Assembly (NCBI GenBank): GCA_037783545.1
Contig: JBBELK010000438.1
Location: 124,001 to 188,000 of the forward strand
Length of the DNA stretch: 64,000 bases
Direction of reading: 5' to 3'
Source: Henricia sp. BOLD:AAB3569
Lineage: Eukaryota > Echinodermata > Asteroidea > Spinulosida > Echinasteridae
The translations under genes were made by a program, and so were the position numbers. Positions 14,301 to 29,300 of the stretch are shown here, in pieces. The notes under the pieces are model-generated. The model searched no databases and was not told the DNA's origin. It saw only the letters and a program-made list of their open reading frames with translations. Each line of letters begins with the position of its first letter. The stretch's first letter is position 1.

Positions 14301-17300
14301 TACATGTTCATGAGTATATGTCAAATAGAGCTACTGTATACTGTACCCGGTAGCTCAGATCACCACAAGTACAGTACATACTGATATGCATCGATCTTCC
14401 CCTTAGGCCTTTGATCATTACAACAGATAAAATTCATGTGTTCAACCTTGCTTCAGTCCACAGTAATTAACTGTGCTTTCATCAATCATTCCGTCCTTTA
14501 TCCCCCTAACGATCCCTTGGGAACAAGATCTGCAAAAATTGTGTTTAAATGCATTAGCTTTCTATTTTCTGCTAGTTGGAAAGGTCAGCTTTGCTAACTG
14601 TGCGTAATTGCTTGTTTCAGTGCGAGATTTTGATGAAGGCAGTTTTTAATTTGACCTGTAATTACACAAATAATTTGATGGTCTTGATGGTACACATGTA
14701 GCATTTTTGTTTAGTTCATTTATAATTCTTGGGTGTGAAAAAAAACTGTGCTTAATTTGGAAGATTTAGTTCCATTTGGGTTAATGACCGAATAAAAATG
14801 GGTAAAATTTTCGGAGCGTGAGGGACGGAAATCAAGAGACAAATGCCTTTCCTTAGTCAACAACAAATGAAAACTAAAGTGAACCTGTTTGTTTACCTTC
14901 TACTGATGTTAATACACACCCAGTTTATCACATGTTGAAATTGACTTTACAGTTTTATGCGGAGGTTGTTTTTATGCGTGAGAGGCAATTTTTTTACATG
15001 CATTTTCAACTATTTCTTGAAAATGTGATGGCACAGTGTGCCCAGTCAAATTTATTCTGTTAATTTTTATTTCCTTACAGATCGAGGTATTATTTTGATT
15101 AATTTAAGAAATTTTGAAATCTTCATCCAGTGTTTACCAGTTTTGGATCACGCTCTGTAGGTATTATTTAACTAAACTCCTCAAAAAAAGTTCGGAAAGT
15201 CAAGTTTGACTGACGATTTCTCTCTTGTTGCAAAATAATTTTCCTTGAATTTTATATCATTGGAAAGCCCTGTTATTCCTCTTTACGATGTGTCATTTGT
15301 TATGATTAAGCAGTTGGGGGATGTGCAGCACAGCTGAATACGGGGGCGGGTGTAAAGTGAAATGTCACAAAATGCATTGCTATTGTCAAAAAGTGCATTG
15401 ACATATTCCCATCCTCCAAGCAAAAGGGAAATGCACTGCATGACAATAGCAGTGAATTTTGTGACATTTCACTTTCCACCCACCCTTGTATTCCGCTATA
15501 CTGCACATCCCCCAATTGATTAATAATAACAAATGACACATCACTGTAAAGAGGAATAACAGGGCTTTCCAATGATACCAAATTCAAGGGAAATGATTTA
15601 GTAAAAAGAGAGATATCGTCAGTCAAACTTTTTTTGAGGAGTTTATAATCTTTCCGAATGTCACTTTAATTGGTATGGTACAGCAAATCCAGGAATAGCT
15701 CATACACTTTCAAATAGCGTGTATAGCCCTACCACTACCAGTATATGTACATACTCAATATAGAACTGTAAACACCGTAACGAATGTCAATGACCGTTAG
15801 TGACGTCATCGAGCCTTGATCTGCTGCCGACCGTACCCACAGTCAGCTTTCTGCAATTTGAATCAATACGCTCTGCTAACCGCCACAACAACATGGTCTT
15901 ATAACGCCACGCGCAGCATTGGCGCCCACGCATTTATTTGTAGCCCCCTCCAGACAACAAACATGCGTACATGTACTTCCGAATCCACACTTACAAATGA
16001 ATGCACGCTCAATATACCGTAGATTGATTTCGGCCTCTGGAAATATTTGCCGCTGATTTTTCCCTCTTCTTTTGAAAGGGGGCGGAAAGATCTTTCAAGA
16101 GGTTGATGAGAAAAAGCATAGAAATTCACTTTACTTGTAAAAAAATGATAGATTTTTGTACAGCTGTGTGTGTAATCTCACTTAATAACCATGTGCAATT
16201 TGATTAATATGTTTGAACAATACCGGAGAAATTTGTTTAACAAATTCTACTGCTGAGAAAACATCCGCAGCAGACGGTAACCAAATTTAATAAGCCCCCA
16301 GCATTGTATCGGTTTTTTTTACCAGTAGGCCTATCCTGCTAAGCCAAAACCTGTATGCTACATGTACATGTGCATATTGTGATCAGTAAGGTATCAATAG
16401 AAAACAACCCGGCTCGACAAAAAACTGACCCGGCTCTACGAAAAAAAGACCCGGCTTTACGAAAAAAAGACCCGGCTCTATGAAAAAAAGACCCGGCTCT
16501 ATGAAAAACTAACCCTGCAAGATGAAAACCTGACCCACTTTATTTTTTCGGTACAACGACTCGAGTGGGGTCACAAAAATCTTTCTCATAAATAACTTTT
16601 AGCGTCAAAAAATTCCTTTTGACATCGACAACTTGGCCCCAAAATTTCTTTAAATCACATCAGACCACAGTGCTCTGAACAACCAACTCTTTCCCCTGTT
16701 CAAAAATTTCAAAATCTTTTGACAACCAGATTTAATAAGCAGCCATTGACAAGCCTATATTCATCAATGGCTATCAATAGTTGCTTGCATATAATCGTGA
16801 TCGCACCCAGTTATGAGCCAGCAGTCGCCCTGTGATATTGATTTATCTCACGGTCCAGTTCCCCAGTAAAAAAACAGGGTCATTGCTGTGGGCAGTCAGA
16901 ACATAATGTGATGTGGAATTCCGCAGCCTCAATGTGCACATCATGTACTGCAGTACCGGTATGTACATGATTGATGACCACGGAGACTTCAGTAGTGCAT
17001 CCAGCATAGGGCGGAGACAGCATACGCCCTCCTGTTTGCAAATTTTTTTAAAGTTGAGATAGTGTTTCAAGATACAACTGTATAAGAATGTGGCCCACAG
17101 TGCACCTCAGATTGCAGGAAAATGGCTTGAATGATTCAACATTTTCTGGGGGGAGCATGCGCCCCACACCCCACTGGCACTGGGTGAATACGTGTGTCCT
17201 CCCCCACCCCCCTAACACCCCCACCCCCCTTCTCAACCCCCGCCCCTCGTCCCCCATTTACCAATTTATGGACACGCCACTGAAACTGCAAAACGCTGCA

Positions 17301-20300
17301 AGACTCATCAAATTCTGGGAACTACATGTATCTAGCGTGTGCCATATATGACTGTTATTTTGGTACCATTTTGGCTCCGGTCTGTTCAAATAAGGATTTT
17401 CACATTTTATATGGAAAAATTAATAGGAAAAAAGTAATAAATTTGACCTCTTCAAAATCTGTCTGTCTCTGACACAACTGGTATATGCCACCACAGATGT
17501 ACACATATGGCCGTGTCCGAATTCTTTGGCTTTGCCTTGACATTATACACGAGTCTATGGAAGACGCTTGGTGTCGGTAGACGACTTGGTCAGTTTCAAC
17601 AGACTCGTGTGTACCAGTAGATGCAGCCATGATCTGGCACAAGGCATTTTTTTGTTGGCAAAAAATCCTGTATTATGTTTGCGCCTAAATTTGATTTTTT
17701 GCACACATCAGAAACTACATTTTACGGAGTTAAGCACTTACAGTATTTTTTAAGCACTTGGCCTAAAAAACTGCATTGCAACACCACCTTGGAGCCAACT
17801 TCTGGACAGAAACGGGAGAGTTCCACTTTTTTGTCCTCAGTGCATCAAATATTTATTGTTGCGAAGATAAATATTCCAGAGTGTGACAAGCGCAGGAGCT
17901 CAAATTTAATTTGATCCGTCTTCGTATGACAAATCCCAGGCAACGGGAGTACCCACCGTTACTAAGAGTTGATATGCATTTACAAAGGGGTGGCATATTG
18001 TGTATGACCTCATTGGTATGACTATCGTATGATCACGGGCAATATACATATATGTATGTATATGCTGGTTACTGCTTGGAGTTTAATAGGCAAACACCTT
18101 TTTGCAATTTCAATATCAATAGCATCATTACTGTTATCAGTAATCGTACGATACATGTACGGTACATGTATTACCAAAAAGAATTAAGTGCTTTGACTTG
18201 TTACACGTACTTTCTGATAAAGGCACGTGTACTGGTACACGTTTTGCAAGTACAGATACAAAACAGTTGGGGTTGGGGCTGGGAGGGGGTAGGAGGGTGG
18301 GGTGGGGTGGGGTGAGAGGTGAGGGGATGGGGATGAGTGATGGGTGAGGGATGGGGTGAGGGATGGGGTGAGGGATGGGGTGAGGGATGGGTTGAGGGAT
18401 GGGGTGAGGGATGGGGTAAGGGATGGGGTAAGGGATAGGGTAAGGGATGGGGTAAGGGATGGGGTAAGGGATGGGGTAAGGGATGGGGTAAGGGATGGGG
18501 TAAGGGGGTGGTGGTGGTGAGGGGGTGGTGGTGGTGAGGGGGTGGTGGTGGTGAGGGGTGGGGTGAGAGGGTAGGGGTGAGGGGGTGGGGTGAGGTGAGG
18601 AAGTGGGGGTGGGGTGGGGTGAGGAAGTTGGGGTGGGGGTGGGGGTGGGGGAAGGGGTAAACTCCTGTCAATGCTACATTGTAGCACCACTTTGTACTAG
18701 CTTTGTACTGTCTGTTTAATCCACATCTTGTAAAACTTCTAGAACATTTTCTGCAGAATGAATCAGCTACATGTAGTACCTATACTGTTTACAAGTTTTA
18801 AGTTAACTGCATTTACTGTCCATTTTTAATGTAAAGCCTGAAAATAATTCCAATTTGCAGAAATCAAACTTTGTTCATACCATGGACCTTTAGCCATTAT
18901 AGTCACCTATAAAAAGATCAAGTTTTGGAGAATCCATATTCAATACTTTGACTTTATGCCATTAGAAAAAATACTGGCCTCCTTTGCTGTGCTTTGTCAG
19001 ATTTCTTTACAAAGCTGACAAGGCCTTTTCAAAATGGCAGACACTGGCTTCAGGTCACCGTACATTTCAATCATTTACCATGCCAAGTGCGAAATGATCG
19101 TATTGACAGCGGTCATTTACATGTAGTCACGTCCACAGCCACAGACAGCCAGTGGTCACAGTCAGATGATTCATACACCCATACAAGTGCAACCAGACCA
19201 CTTGAATTGAGACAAGCCTCTTCAAATATTTCATGCCAGTTCTATGAGGTTGCATTTAAATTACTATAGTTATTGCATGAATAAAAATTTACACATCAGT
19301 CAATGGTAGCCGGCCAAATCACTTTACATAGACTCATGCATTATTTCTAGCCTTAGCCATTAATTTGGATGATGTCACACACTCACCTGAAGTTTGACCT
19401 TCGACCCCTCTACGTCAACAACCTTGTTCTGAAAATCAAAAAAAAGAATATTGATGCGAACACAATATATGGTAAGGTGCAGAGATGCCAACATTAACAT
19501 TTTTAAAAAGTGTAATTTGCCACAGGGCACCCGCTTTGGACACGAAATTTTAAAACCCCATTTAAACCCCACATATTTGAAGCTACATGTATGCATTCTA
19601 GAATTACGACACAATACTGATCATCATTGGCTAAAACAATTGTACAAACTACGCCTAAATTGTACATCTTGGCATCTCTGTATGGTGCCTATAAATCACC
19701 ATGGAAATGGGATGTGAGAAAAAATTGTATTATTATTATTATTTATTCATATACCGGTACAAGATGGGTATAGGGGATCTTTATATGATCTATATTGGAA
19801 TTTGAACCTGTGACCTCGGACAGATCAGGCAGATGCTCTACCAGCTGAGCCATGAGGCAGTTTCTCTTGGTGTTACATGGATGCATAAAGTGAACAAAGT
19901 AGTGCCTAATCGCAATGGAAATGAAATGCAGTGGATGAGAATAGAAAATGACATGGTTGTCATTGGGATTCGAACCCTGGACCTCTGACATGCAGACAGA
20001 TGCTCTACCACAGCAATAATATTCATGTTGAAATACTGTATTTTGACAGAGCAGATAGAAAGTTCATTTCCAAGGGCAAGTCACAGATCACTGTTGACCC
20101 AAATCCAATATTATGCTGGTACAATAACATGTACTACCCATGCATGTACCAGTTCATTATCAGACTGATACTACAATCAGGGTTGTAACGAGTCTCCCTT
20201 TGCTCGAGTCCCAAGTCAAGTCAAGTCAAACTGCCTTCGAGTCCCAAGTCAAGTCAAGTCAAACTGCCTTCGAGTCCCAAGTCAAGTCAAGTGGCCTCTA

Positions 20301-23300
20301 AATCAAGTCAAGTCAAGTGTGTTGGTCAAGTCAGTTCAAGTCAAGTAGTATTTGTTCAAGCTAATTTCAAAATGAGTCCAAACTCGAGTCTGAGTTTCGA
20401 GTCAGAGTCATTAATATGACGGTTATGACCTGACCACTGCAGTCTGGGGTCAAGTTTTTGCAACCAGTGCAAGAAATGAGTGGTTAGATCCAGCCCCATT
20501 CAAATACAAATATATACATTACAAATTCCAGGTTGTATCCAAAAATTCTAGGCAGGGAATTATTGCATCAGTCTATACAGTGTTAAATGGTGATTTGCCC
20601 TTACACAACGTGGTACATGTATACTTGTATTTTTAAGTGAATTCGGTCCCAAAAATTTCCACACACATCTTCATTAAAATTAAAGCCATACGACACATTT
20701 TGAATCAGTTTCGGAGAGGCTTTTTACAGCCCAAAATTGCCCAATCTTGAGATGAATGTATTTTTACGTTGCGCTGTCAGAAACAACTGTACAGTGCATT
20801 CAGTTTGACTTGAGCTGTACGTACCATACCGGTACTCCTACATGTCCAGTATGCACTCCTAAACCTATTTTGGTTCAACAACGCCGGAAATACGATCCAA
20901 AACTGACATACATGCAGTTGTGACTGCGCCAAACAAACACCGACTTGAGTACATGTAAGTCTCCTAACGCACTGAAAGTCAACACTGCCCTCTGTAGGAA
21001 AAAAAAGCGCAGGTACTGGTTTCCCCGTTGAAGGGCCATGCATCTCTGGCTTGTCTTCATTTTATTCGGACGCCAGTTGTCTTAAACCAACAAACAAGGT
21101 ATCCCTGCGGCATGCTGATTCTACACGTCTATGGGAACTGAACCGGTTTATGACGTGTGCTGCTCTGTGGGATTAATGCCCACGCAGACAGGTGTTTTTA
21201 TTTGGAATAAACTACTATTGCTATCAGGATAAGATAGGCTGTAATTATTAATGGTTGATGTGCATCTGAAAGCCTACGGTACCGTACATGTACAATGCAC
21301 TGTATACATGTACTTGCATATTTATGGTTGAAGCAGAAACGCGTACAACTCAATGTGCAATACGCAATATGCATGAACATAACGGTACATTGTACTATAG
21401 ATGGGACGGTTAACCGGTTAACCGTTTAACCGAAGAAAATTTTTTTTCTTGAAGTGAACATACTAATATACTGCCGAAGTAAATACGTATACATCATCTT
21501 TTGTTATTTGCGTCTAGAGGCAATGGCTCTACAGTACACTAAAAAATCACTGAAACGTGTCCCTGTGCTTTTGCAATGGTACTTTTTCCATGATGTTTAG
21601 AGCCAATTACCATGGCAACCATGTCACACTTTGGATGTCTATCCAGCCTTATGGGTCATTTATAAAATTAGGGGTCCAAAATTTTGTTGTTCGATAACAT
21701 TTCGTGCTTCCAAAGTGTTGACAAAAATTTAAAGTTTTGGAGAAATACTTGGTTAAATTTTTTTATTTTATTCATCTCATTTTAATAAAGGTACTATATG
21801 GATTTTAGATTAGTACATCCCCAAACCCATCCACTTTCAAAAAGTACAACAAATGCCAATGTTGTATGATTTTTAAAACCTTACATACATTGTAATTTTG
21901 AATCACTTTAAACAGACTGGTGAGATCATTTTGAACATTCTAATCTTAAATCCTTTAAGTAAACAAACTGAGGAGTGCTAAGCATGCACCCAATATTCTT
22001 AACATTTAATCTTTTCCAACGATGTCATGTGAAAACAAACCCACCACATGTGCTCCATTAACTATTTCGAGTAGTATACAATGTGCATACGATACATGAA
22101 CGTAGCGCATCGCGCAAGCTTGACAAATCCCCCGCAAGAAGTAAACAGCCTGTGGACAAACAACTCATCCACGGCAGCTGGCATTTATTCAAATTCTTCA
22201 ATTCATTACAAATTAGAAGAATTATAAAGTAGAACTGCTGAGTTGCACATGTGTACAGCACTGTCTGTGTTTACCGTGCAGTGTACATGTATGCGTACAC
22301 TTACTTTACATGGACATGTACTGGACATGCAGTCAAACCTCGTTAACAGAAGATCCTTCAGACTTTGCAAATTATCTTGTTAAAGGACCTCGTATTACAG
22401 TGAAACCTGCTATTAAGGCCACCTTGATAAACAGGCCACCTGCATATAGTGGCCTCCCACCTTTGGTCTCAAATGCCATGTGTATAATGCTTAAGAAACC
22501 TATATAAAGGGGCCACCTCTATAAAGGGGCCACCTCTTTATAGTGGCCAGTATTTTACGGTCCCGAGGGTGACCACTATAGACCGTATCGAATAGCTGCC
22601 ATTTCGTGGGGCAGTTTCTTTGTTCCTTGAGGACATGCATGGTTGCACATATTGTGCTTCCATTGTTGAACGGTTTAAGTAACAAAAGGTGCCCCACGAA
22701 ATGGCGGTCTCAATATGGTCTATAGACAAGTTTCACTGTTTTAGGAATGAAGACAACAGAGGGCCACCTGCATATAGTGGCCACCATCTTTGGTCCCAAA
22801 TGCCATGTGTATAATGCTTAAGAAACCTCTATAAAGAGGCCGCCTCTTTATAGTGGCCAGTTTTTTTTACGGTCCCAAGGGTGGCCACTATAGACAAGTT
22901 TCACTGTAGCAGGTTTTGGAAATTGTAGTCAAATGAACCCCAACAAAGGCATTATTTTGTGCGTGTTCATTCTTTGCTTCTTGTTACTGGACTTGTGACA
23001 GACTTGTGTGGGACTTGTCACGGACTTGTGATTTTATCGGCTCTGGACTCGTGATAGATTTGTGATGGACTTGACTACAACCCTGCCCTGCACTAATTAA
23101 CATTGAGACAGGCCTTGAACTGATGCATCCTTTAGGCTTTGTCATTTCCTAGCTCAGGAGCCCTGGCAGACACAGATGAATGGCCCCTCAGCCTTGAAGC
23201 AAATCACTGCACTGGGTTATAAATGTTGCCTGCTATCTCCGCTAATCAGAGGACGACACCTCCTCATATCAGGGCACTGCATGTAAATGATTTGCCCATC

Positions 23301-26300
23301 GACTTCATGTGCTTGTACAGCAGCTTATAGGTCAAGATCTTGGAGATGCAGCACTGAACATGTGTATAGCTTTGACTAATGAGATTTCTTGATGTGTATG
23401 TAGAACTAAAGCCAGCTTGCTCTGGCAGGTACTTGGGCCCATTTGAAAAATAAGTCAATAATTCCTTTCAGATGTCTTCAGTTGATCTCAAACTTAAAGA
23501 AATTCCCTTGTACTGTTTCTCAGGAGATAACTTTTGCCCAAAAAGGTAAGAAAATGCTGCCACAACATCTTTGAAAAGCTTGTGTACAAATTTCCTCTTA
23601 TATACGTATGTAACATTAACGGACAAAATTTTTGTCTGTCCACGTTACATGTACACAATACGTATATTATATGGAAAAATTGTGCACGTTTTTTTTTGTT
23701 GTGGCAGCATTTTCTTACCTTTAAGTTTCAGATAAACTGAAGGACATCTGAAAGGAATTATTGACTTACTTTTCAATTAGGCCCATTAGCATGGAAAGAC
23801 CCATGTACACGTACTCTAAACTACATGTACATGTAGTAAAATCCTTTATTTGGAAAATATTTGCTTAGTAAAGAAATGATTAAGGTTGAAAAATTACGTT
23901 TATTTCAGTAACTGGTTTGGAATTCTCTCAAGTGCCAGTTGACCGGTTAACCATTTGGCCGACACTTACATGTACATGTATGCACACCGAAACCACCTTA
24001 TTGGCACAGATCCTACTGGCATGTTTCTCTCCATTTTATACAAATACTGGTCGATACTACCGTATGTATGTGTACTACATAGCGGAAGCCTATGTTAATT
24101 GATTTATAAGATGTGGCTTGTGCAATGTTGGTGCTCTAAGAAGTGACCTTTTCAAAATGCAAATCAGTTCAACCGTGTCCAGTCAAGATCGCAATTCCCA
24201 AGGAGGTATGATGCATATTACCTAAAGTTACATTCCTTTACATGCACATCGTACCAGTACATTGCAAATTTATGACTTGTTAACTTCAATTACTCTGTTC
24301 TTTATGGCTATCCCGTACACTGTACATATGTTGTACTTTATACACACTAGCATTATTTAAAATACCGGTACATGTACATACCTGTACATAGGCTTTCACA
24401 TAGGTAATTACGGGGCAATTTTGTTGCAGCCATCCAATTAAAAACGAATCCCACTGTAGTGTGTCCTTTGTATACTGTGTGCACTTGAGCATGCAAATTA
24501 TTGAAAAAAATGATGGTATGTAGTTTGTGTACACTATCATACTGGTAGTACACATAGGTGTGAATCGACCTCCAATCGGGACGTCCCTTTGTTCCTCTTT
24601 TGTTTGGACATACACTATTTTTCCTTACTCTCGTTTGTTTTGTACAGGAGCGAACCGAGGACGTTCGCTTGGCAATCGCGGACAATATTGTTCTCTTTGT
24701 TAAACCTCCCTAAAACGTCCACGATTGTTTGGGAGAACCAACGCATGCTATCATGCGTACACATTGGCAGAGTTGGAGCTAGAATTCATTTTGAGCACCA
24801 ATTGAATTTATAAGACATATAGGCCTGTAGACCCTTTCCACAGGAAGCCATGGGAGGGGCAGTCACAGGTGTGTCATGCATGAGTACACGTAGGCACTTT
24901 GTGGATCTATTGTCACATCATTTAAATATGAAAACCTGCCCCCTGTCATGGACGCCCGTGCAAAGGGTCAATGGAGTGGCGCTGGAGACATCAAAAGCTC
25001 CGTGGTGCATCTAAGCATCTCATTACTAATTTCCCAAAAATCTACAAACGAAGGAGCCATCTACACGTATACATACAGAATGACCCTTCAAACCAAAAAT
25101 CTACACAAAAAAGTTTCAAGATTTTCTTTTTTTATCATTCCCCTGAAATCCAGGACATTTTAATTTCCAAAACTACATCACTTGTAATGGTTCATTTCAA
25201 GCCACATGTCTGCAGTCCACACATTTACAATAAGGCACAGCCTTATCTGGCTGCATATTATAAGGCAATGGCATGCATGAGTGCATTCTATTTGAATCAA
25301 CCCTGTAAAATGGGTCAGTCTAGTGCCCTCGAAAAGACACACTCTCAAGCAGTGCGACATGCATGACTGCATCATTGAAATATCACTTGGAAAAGTACTG
25401 TTTGGTACATGTACGTAAACAAAACTGCATGGCTGTTTCTGTTTGCTTCCTTTTAAGCTTTTTTTCCTTTTCAAAAGAAAAACGATCTTGAACTGCAATG
25501 CAATTTTACAATTTTATAAACTAGTGCACTGTAAGTAAATAGGGGAGCTGTATGTTTCATGGAACCCGTTAGCACAAAAATTTGTTAAGCACAGAATTTC
25601 TTTGCTTTATTTTGCAAAACTGGGTTGCCAGCCAAAATCGTATGTGATGTGTATTTAGTGATATTTTGCTTCTGTTCCTAAAAATATAATTTGACGTACA
25701 ATTTTGGCTGGTAACCCATTTTACGGAGCAAAGAAATTCTGTGCTAAACAATTTTTGCGCTAACAAGTTCCATGAAATTGGGCCCAGATGTGATGAAGCA
25801 CAACATTTGCATGAACAGCCTTCTTTTGAATGCAATCATGCAAGGAGTGAGTCCTATTACCATCTTGATGCTAAAAACTGAAATTGACATGAAAGACATC
25901 ACAGACCCACAAACATCTGCCGACGCAGCATTGCGCAATTACTTACCCTAAAATCAATGCCCACGGTGGAGATAAAACTTCCGGATAGGAAGGCGCCATC
26001 TTTGAATCGCACCAGTAGACACGTTTTGCCCACGCCCGAATCACCAATCAGCATCACCTGCAGAAAATAACAGATGGAGGATGCGTGACTGTCGATAGTT
26101 AGCTTGGGGGTTAATTGCTCATGCCTATTTTGTGTATTGCAGGAATGGCTAAATAAATAATAATAATAATAATCTGTCAGAACTGTCACAGAAATCTTTA
26201 ATTTTGATGGGTTGCAGCAGATGTTTTAAGATGAAACTAAGATGTGAATTTCATCAAGTTCAAAACGTGTCCAAAAAACTATCAAAATCAAGGTGGTTTT

Positions 26301-29300
26301 GCTTGATATTGATAAGACTTGGTGAACTACATGTATGTACATACAGAGCTCAACAAAAGACTGCCGAAGTGAATACGTCATCTTTTGTTGGTTGCCTAGG
26401 CAATAGACTACTAAAGTGTGACGTCAGTTGCCATGGTAATTGGGTCTAAACATTCGCTGGTAATCTGAAACGCCATTGGTATAGCGCAGGGAAACAGTTC
26501 ACTGGTTTTAGTGTAGACCCAAAAACCATGGCAACACACAAAGGGTCACGTTTTCACTTTAGTAGTCTATTGGCTCTAAACTAAAAATCACTAAACCGTG
26601 TCCCTGTGCTTTTGCGATGGTACTTTTTCCAATGGCCATGATGTTTAGAGCCAATTACCATGGCAACCAAGTCACACTTCGGCTGTCTATAGACCTTTAT
26701 CAGGGTGCGTTCATCTTTGTCTTGTTCCCCACAGTATGTGTCGGGTACGATCAGTGCGTCTGCGCGATATCGCGTGTATCTCCCGTTGAGAATTAATGTC
26801 CACACTGCTCATTGTCTTGATCGCGCAATGCGTGTGCCATTGTGATGCACACAATTAAGAATTTCTGCAAGCCTCGCTTTGGTTACGTCCATTTTAATAG
26901 AAGAAAAGGGAAGATGGTCACACCGTGATAAAGGTCTATAGGGTTCCCCAAACGCACTATTTTAGTAAATAATTTGTGACTTTTAAAGGCTTTTTAAAAG
27001 GCTTTTTAATCACTTTTTTAAGGCTTAATTTGATTTCTGTCTTACTGGCTACGTGTTTTTAGGTTTTGTTGAATCAGATAATTGATTTTTTACGGGCGTG
27101 GCGCCATTTTGCTTTTGCCAGCCCGTGCCCACGCAATCTCGGCCAGTTACATTGACAAACTAAAAATATTAAAACAATTATTTTGTACTTTGAGCCTTTC
27201 TGCATCATGCACATGTTCAACTGCACACATCTTAAATACAACAAAAATTGAGAATAGATTAACCATCTGGAACATCAATAGAGCAATCAATAATATTATG
27301 TACAGTGAGAAGGGGCAGGTACACATTATACTGTTTAGTATACACATTGTAACCTGTACATGGAATAAATAATGTACAGGACTGCAATGTTGTAGACAAT
27401 CTGGGACCAAGACCAAGATCAGGCTGGTCAATAAAGCCCATTTACTGCCAGTCAGTGCTCTTAAGGCCTTTCACACGTATGAACCCGTGTCGAAATCTAC
27501 ACAGTTCCAACCCGTGTAGACTTTTAAAAATTTCAACACGGGTCAAATCGGCTACGTTTTCACACTACTAAATAATGCAACACCAGCATTTTTTCTACAC
27601 ATGTACATGTACCTGTACACAAAATATGTGTAATGTTTCGGACCCGATCACACTGCACACACGGCCGGCCGTCAACACGGGTCAAACAGAAAATTCCCCA
27701 CATTCTTCAAATTTTATACTCTTAATCGTATATTTTTTTTGGGTTTATCGCGACACTGCACAGCCATCAAAGCCTCGCTTATTTTACAAACACCTTGCTA
27801 TTTATTGTTGTTCCATTGAGCTGGTTTTGGATAGAATTGTCAGCCTAAATAGCCAACATAGCAGCTACCTTCTCTTCACTCCATGTCAGCCTTTTGTCTG
27901 ATTTCGGGCACGATTTATCGGACATATTGGAGAAGAAAGTTGTAATATATGTTTAGCACGGTAAAAATATGTACATGAACTGCACTGAATAACGCTTGAA
28001 AAAGTAAAAACCCAAACAGTATTTACTACAGTGCGATGCTGTCCTGCTCCTAAATCTACACGGGTCCAAACTTAACCCAGAGGCGTTCAGATTGTGGTTT
28101 TCAACACGTGTCAAACTTCTCTACACGGGTCGGGAGCTCTCAACCCACGCCCCCGAGGTGGGTTAGTTTCAACACGGGTCGAGCGCTCTACACGGGTCAG
28201 TGCCGTGTTGAAATGTTGTAGTGTGAAAAGTTAACACGTGTCAGACCCGTGTATAACCCGGAGATTTTTCATAGTGTGAAAAGGCCCTGAGAACATACCA
28301 AATCGGGAGAAAATAATTTTACAATGTCGTGTACGTGTAAGCCTACGTGTATATATGTATGTATGTACATGTATTTCCAGTTAATTATAAATCAAAATGA
28401 CAGCATACCTAGTACCGTACAGTTTTTTATATCGATATAAATTAGGTTAGTTTTATTCACACATTACAATAACTGTCGTATATTAGTGTATGTACATGTA
28501 TGTAATTTCATACTCTTGCATAAAATGCTTTGATCGGTTTGGAATGTACGGTACACTGTAGACATTGCATAATTTGTAGTGGTGGATTCCTGAAAGTATT
28601 AGAAAGTGGCAGAAAATGATTTTGGATAATAGGCGTACAGATTCCAGATTAATACAAGTTAAATTGGTTTGAGGGAGCTCATTAACAAAAGTTGATTTTG
28701 CACGTACGGTACAGAATGTACGTATGTAGAAACCCCCTATACTCGGATTTTACATAAATTTGTTTCATCACACGATCATTCAGTAAACAAAAAAAGTCTG
28801 TTTCATTTGGTTTTTGTTGGGAAATATATTTATGCAGGCTCTAAATTTATTTTTCTGTTCTACAAAATTCAACAGAAATTTATACATGTATGCATACATG
28901 TATGTACATGTACGCTGCATACCACAGTAATGTACATCTACAGCTAATCTGTTTGCGCCCTCATTGGCCAAATGTTTTATACGACACAAAACCACGAGGT
29001 CACATCTTTTTCTTGTAAACGAATGTAAAAACAATTTTTCAGCAGACAAGGCAGGTCCCACACACATGTATATTTTTTGCAAATATACATGTACCGCTAC
29101 ATGTACATGTATGAGCGTTAACATACTATACTAATACTCGTCTGGCAGCAAGCAACTCACAATGCACCTCTACACATGTATGTAACCTTTGCGTCATGTG
29201 TTTCCTTCACAGAAATCTGTGAAGGCACATCAGCACATCCCAGTGCCCTGTAAAGGGCGGTGGGTACGAGCGAAATTTACCGGCAGCCTATGTACCGGTA

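Larger units (their letters stand above)
20177..23084. mobile_element. Possible hAT-like non-autonomous element bounded by CAGGGTTGTA
   Basis: CAGGGTTGTA at 20177 is matched by TACAACCCTG ending at 23084, and both ends carry tandem CAAGT/ACTTG motifs. Inside are further MITEs. I could not find a target duplication, so this may instead be two unrelated ends. Confidence 0.4.

Noticed and set aside
18184..18690. Two overlapping 156-168 codon minus-strand frames rich in Pro/Ser/Leu/His
   Set aside because: They are the translation of a 12-bp G-rich minisatellite; composition alone explains them.
27575..27901. 108-codon plus-strand frame
   Set aside because: Lies inside a DNA-transposon-like element with no recognisable domain and low-complexity start.
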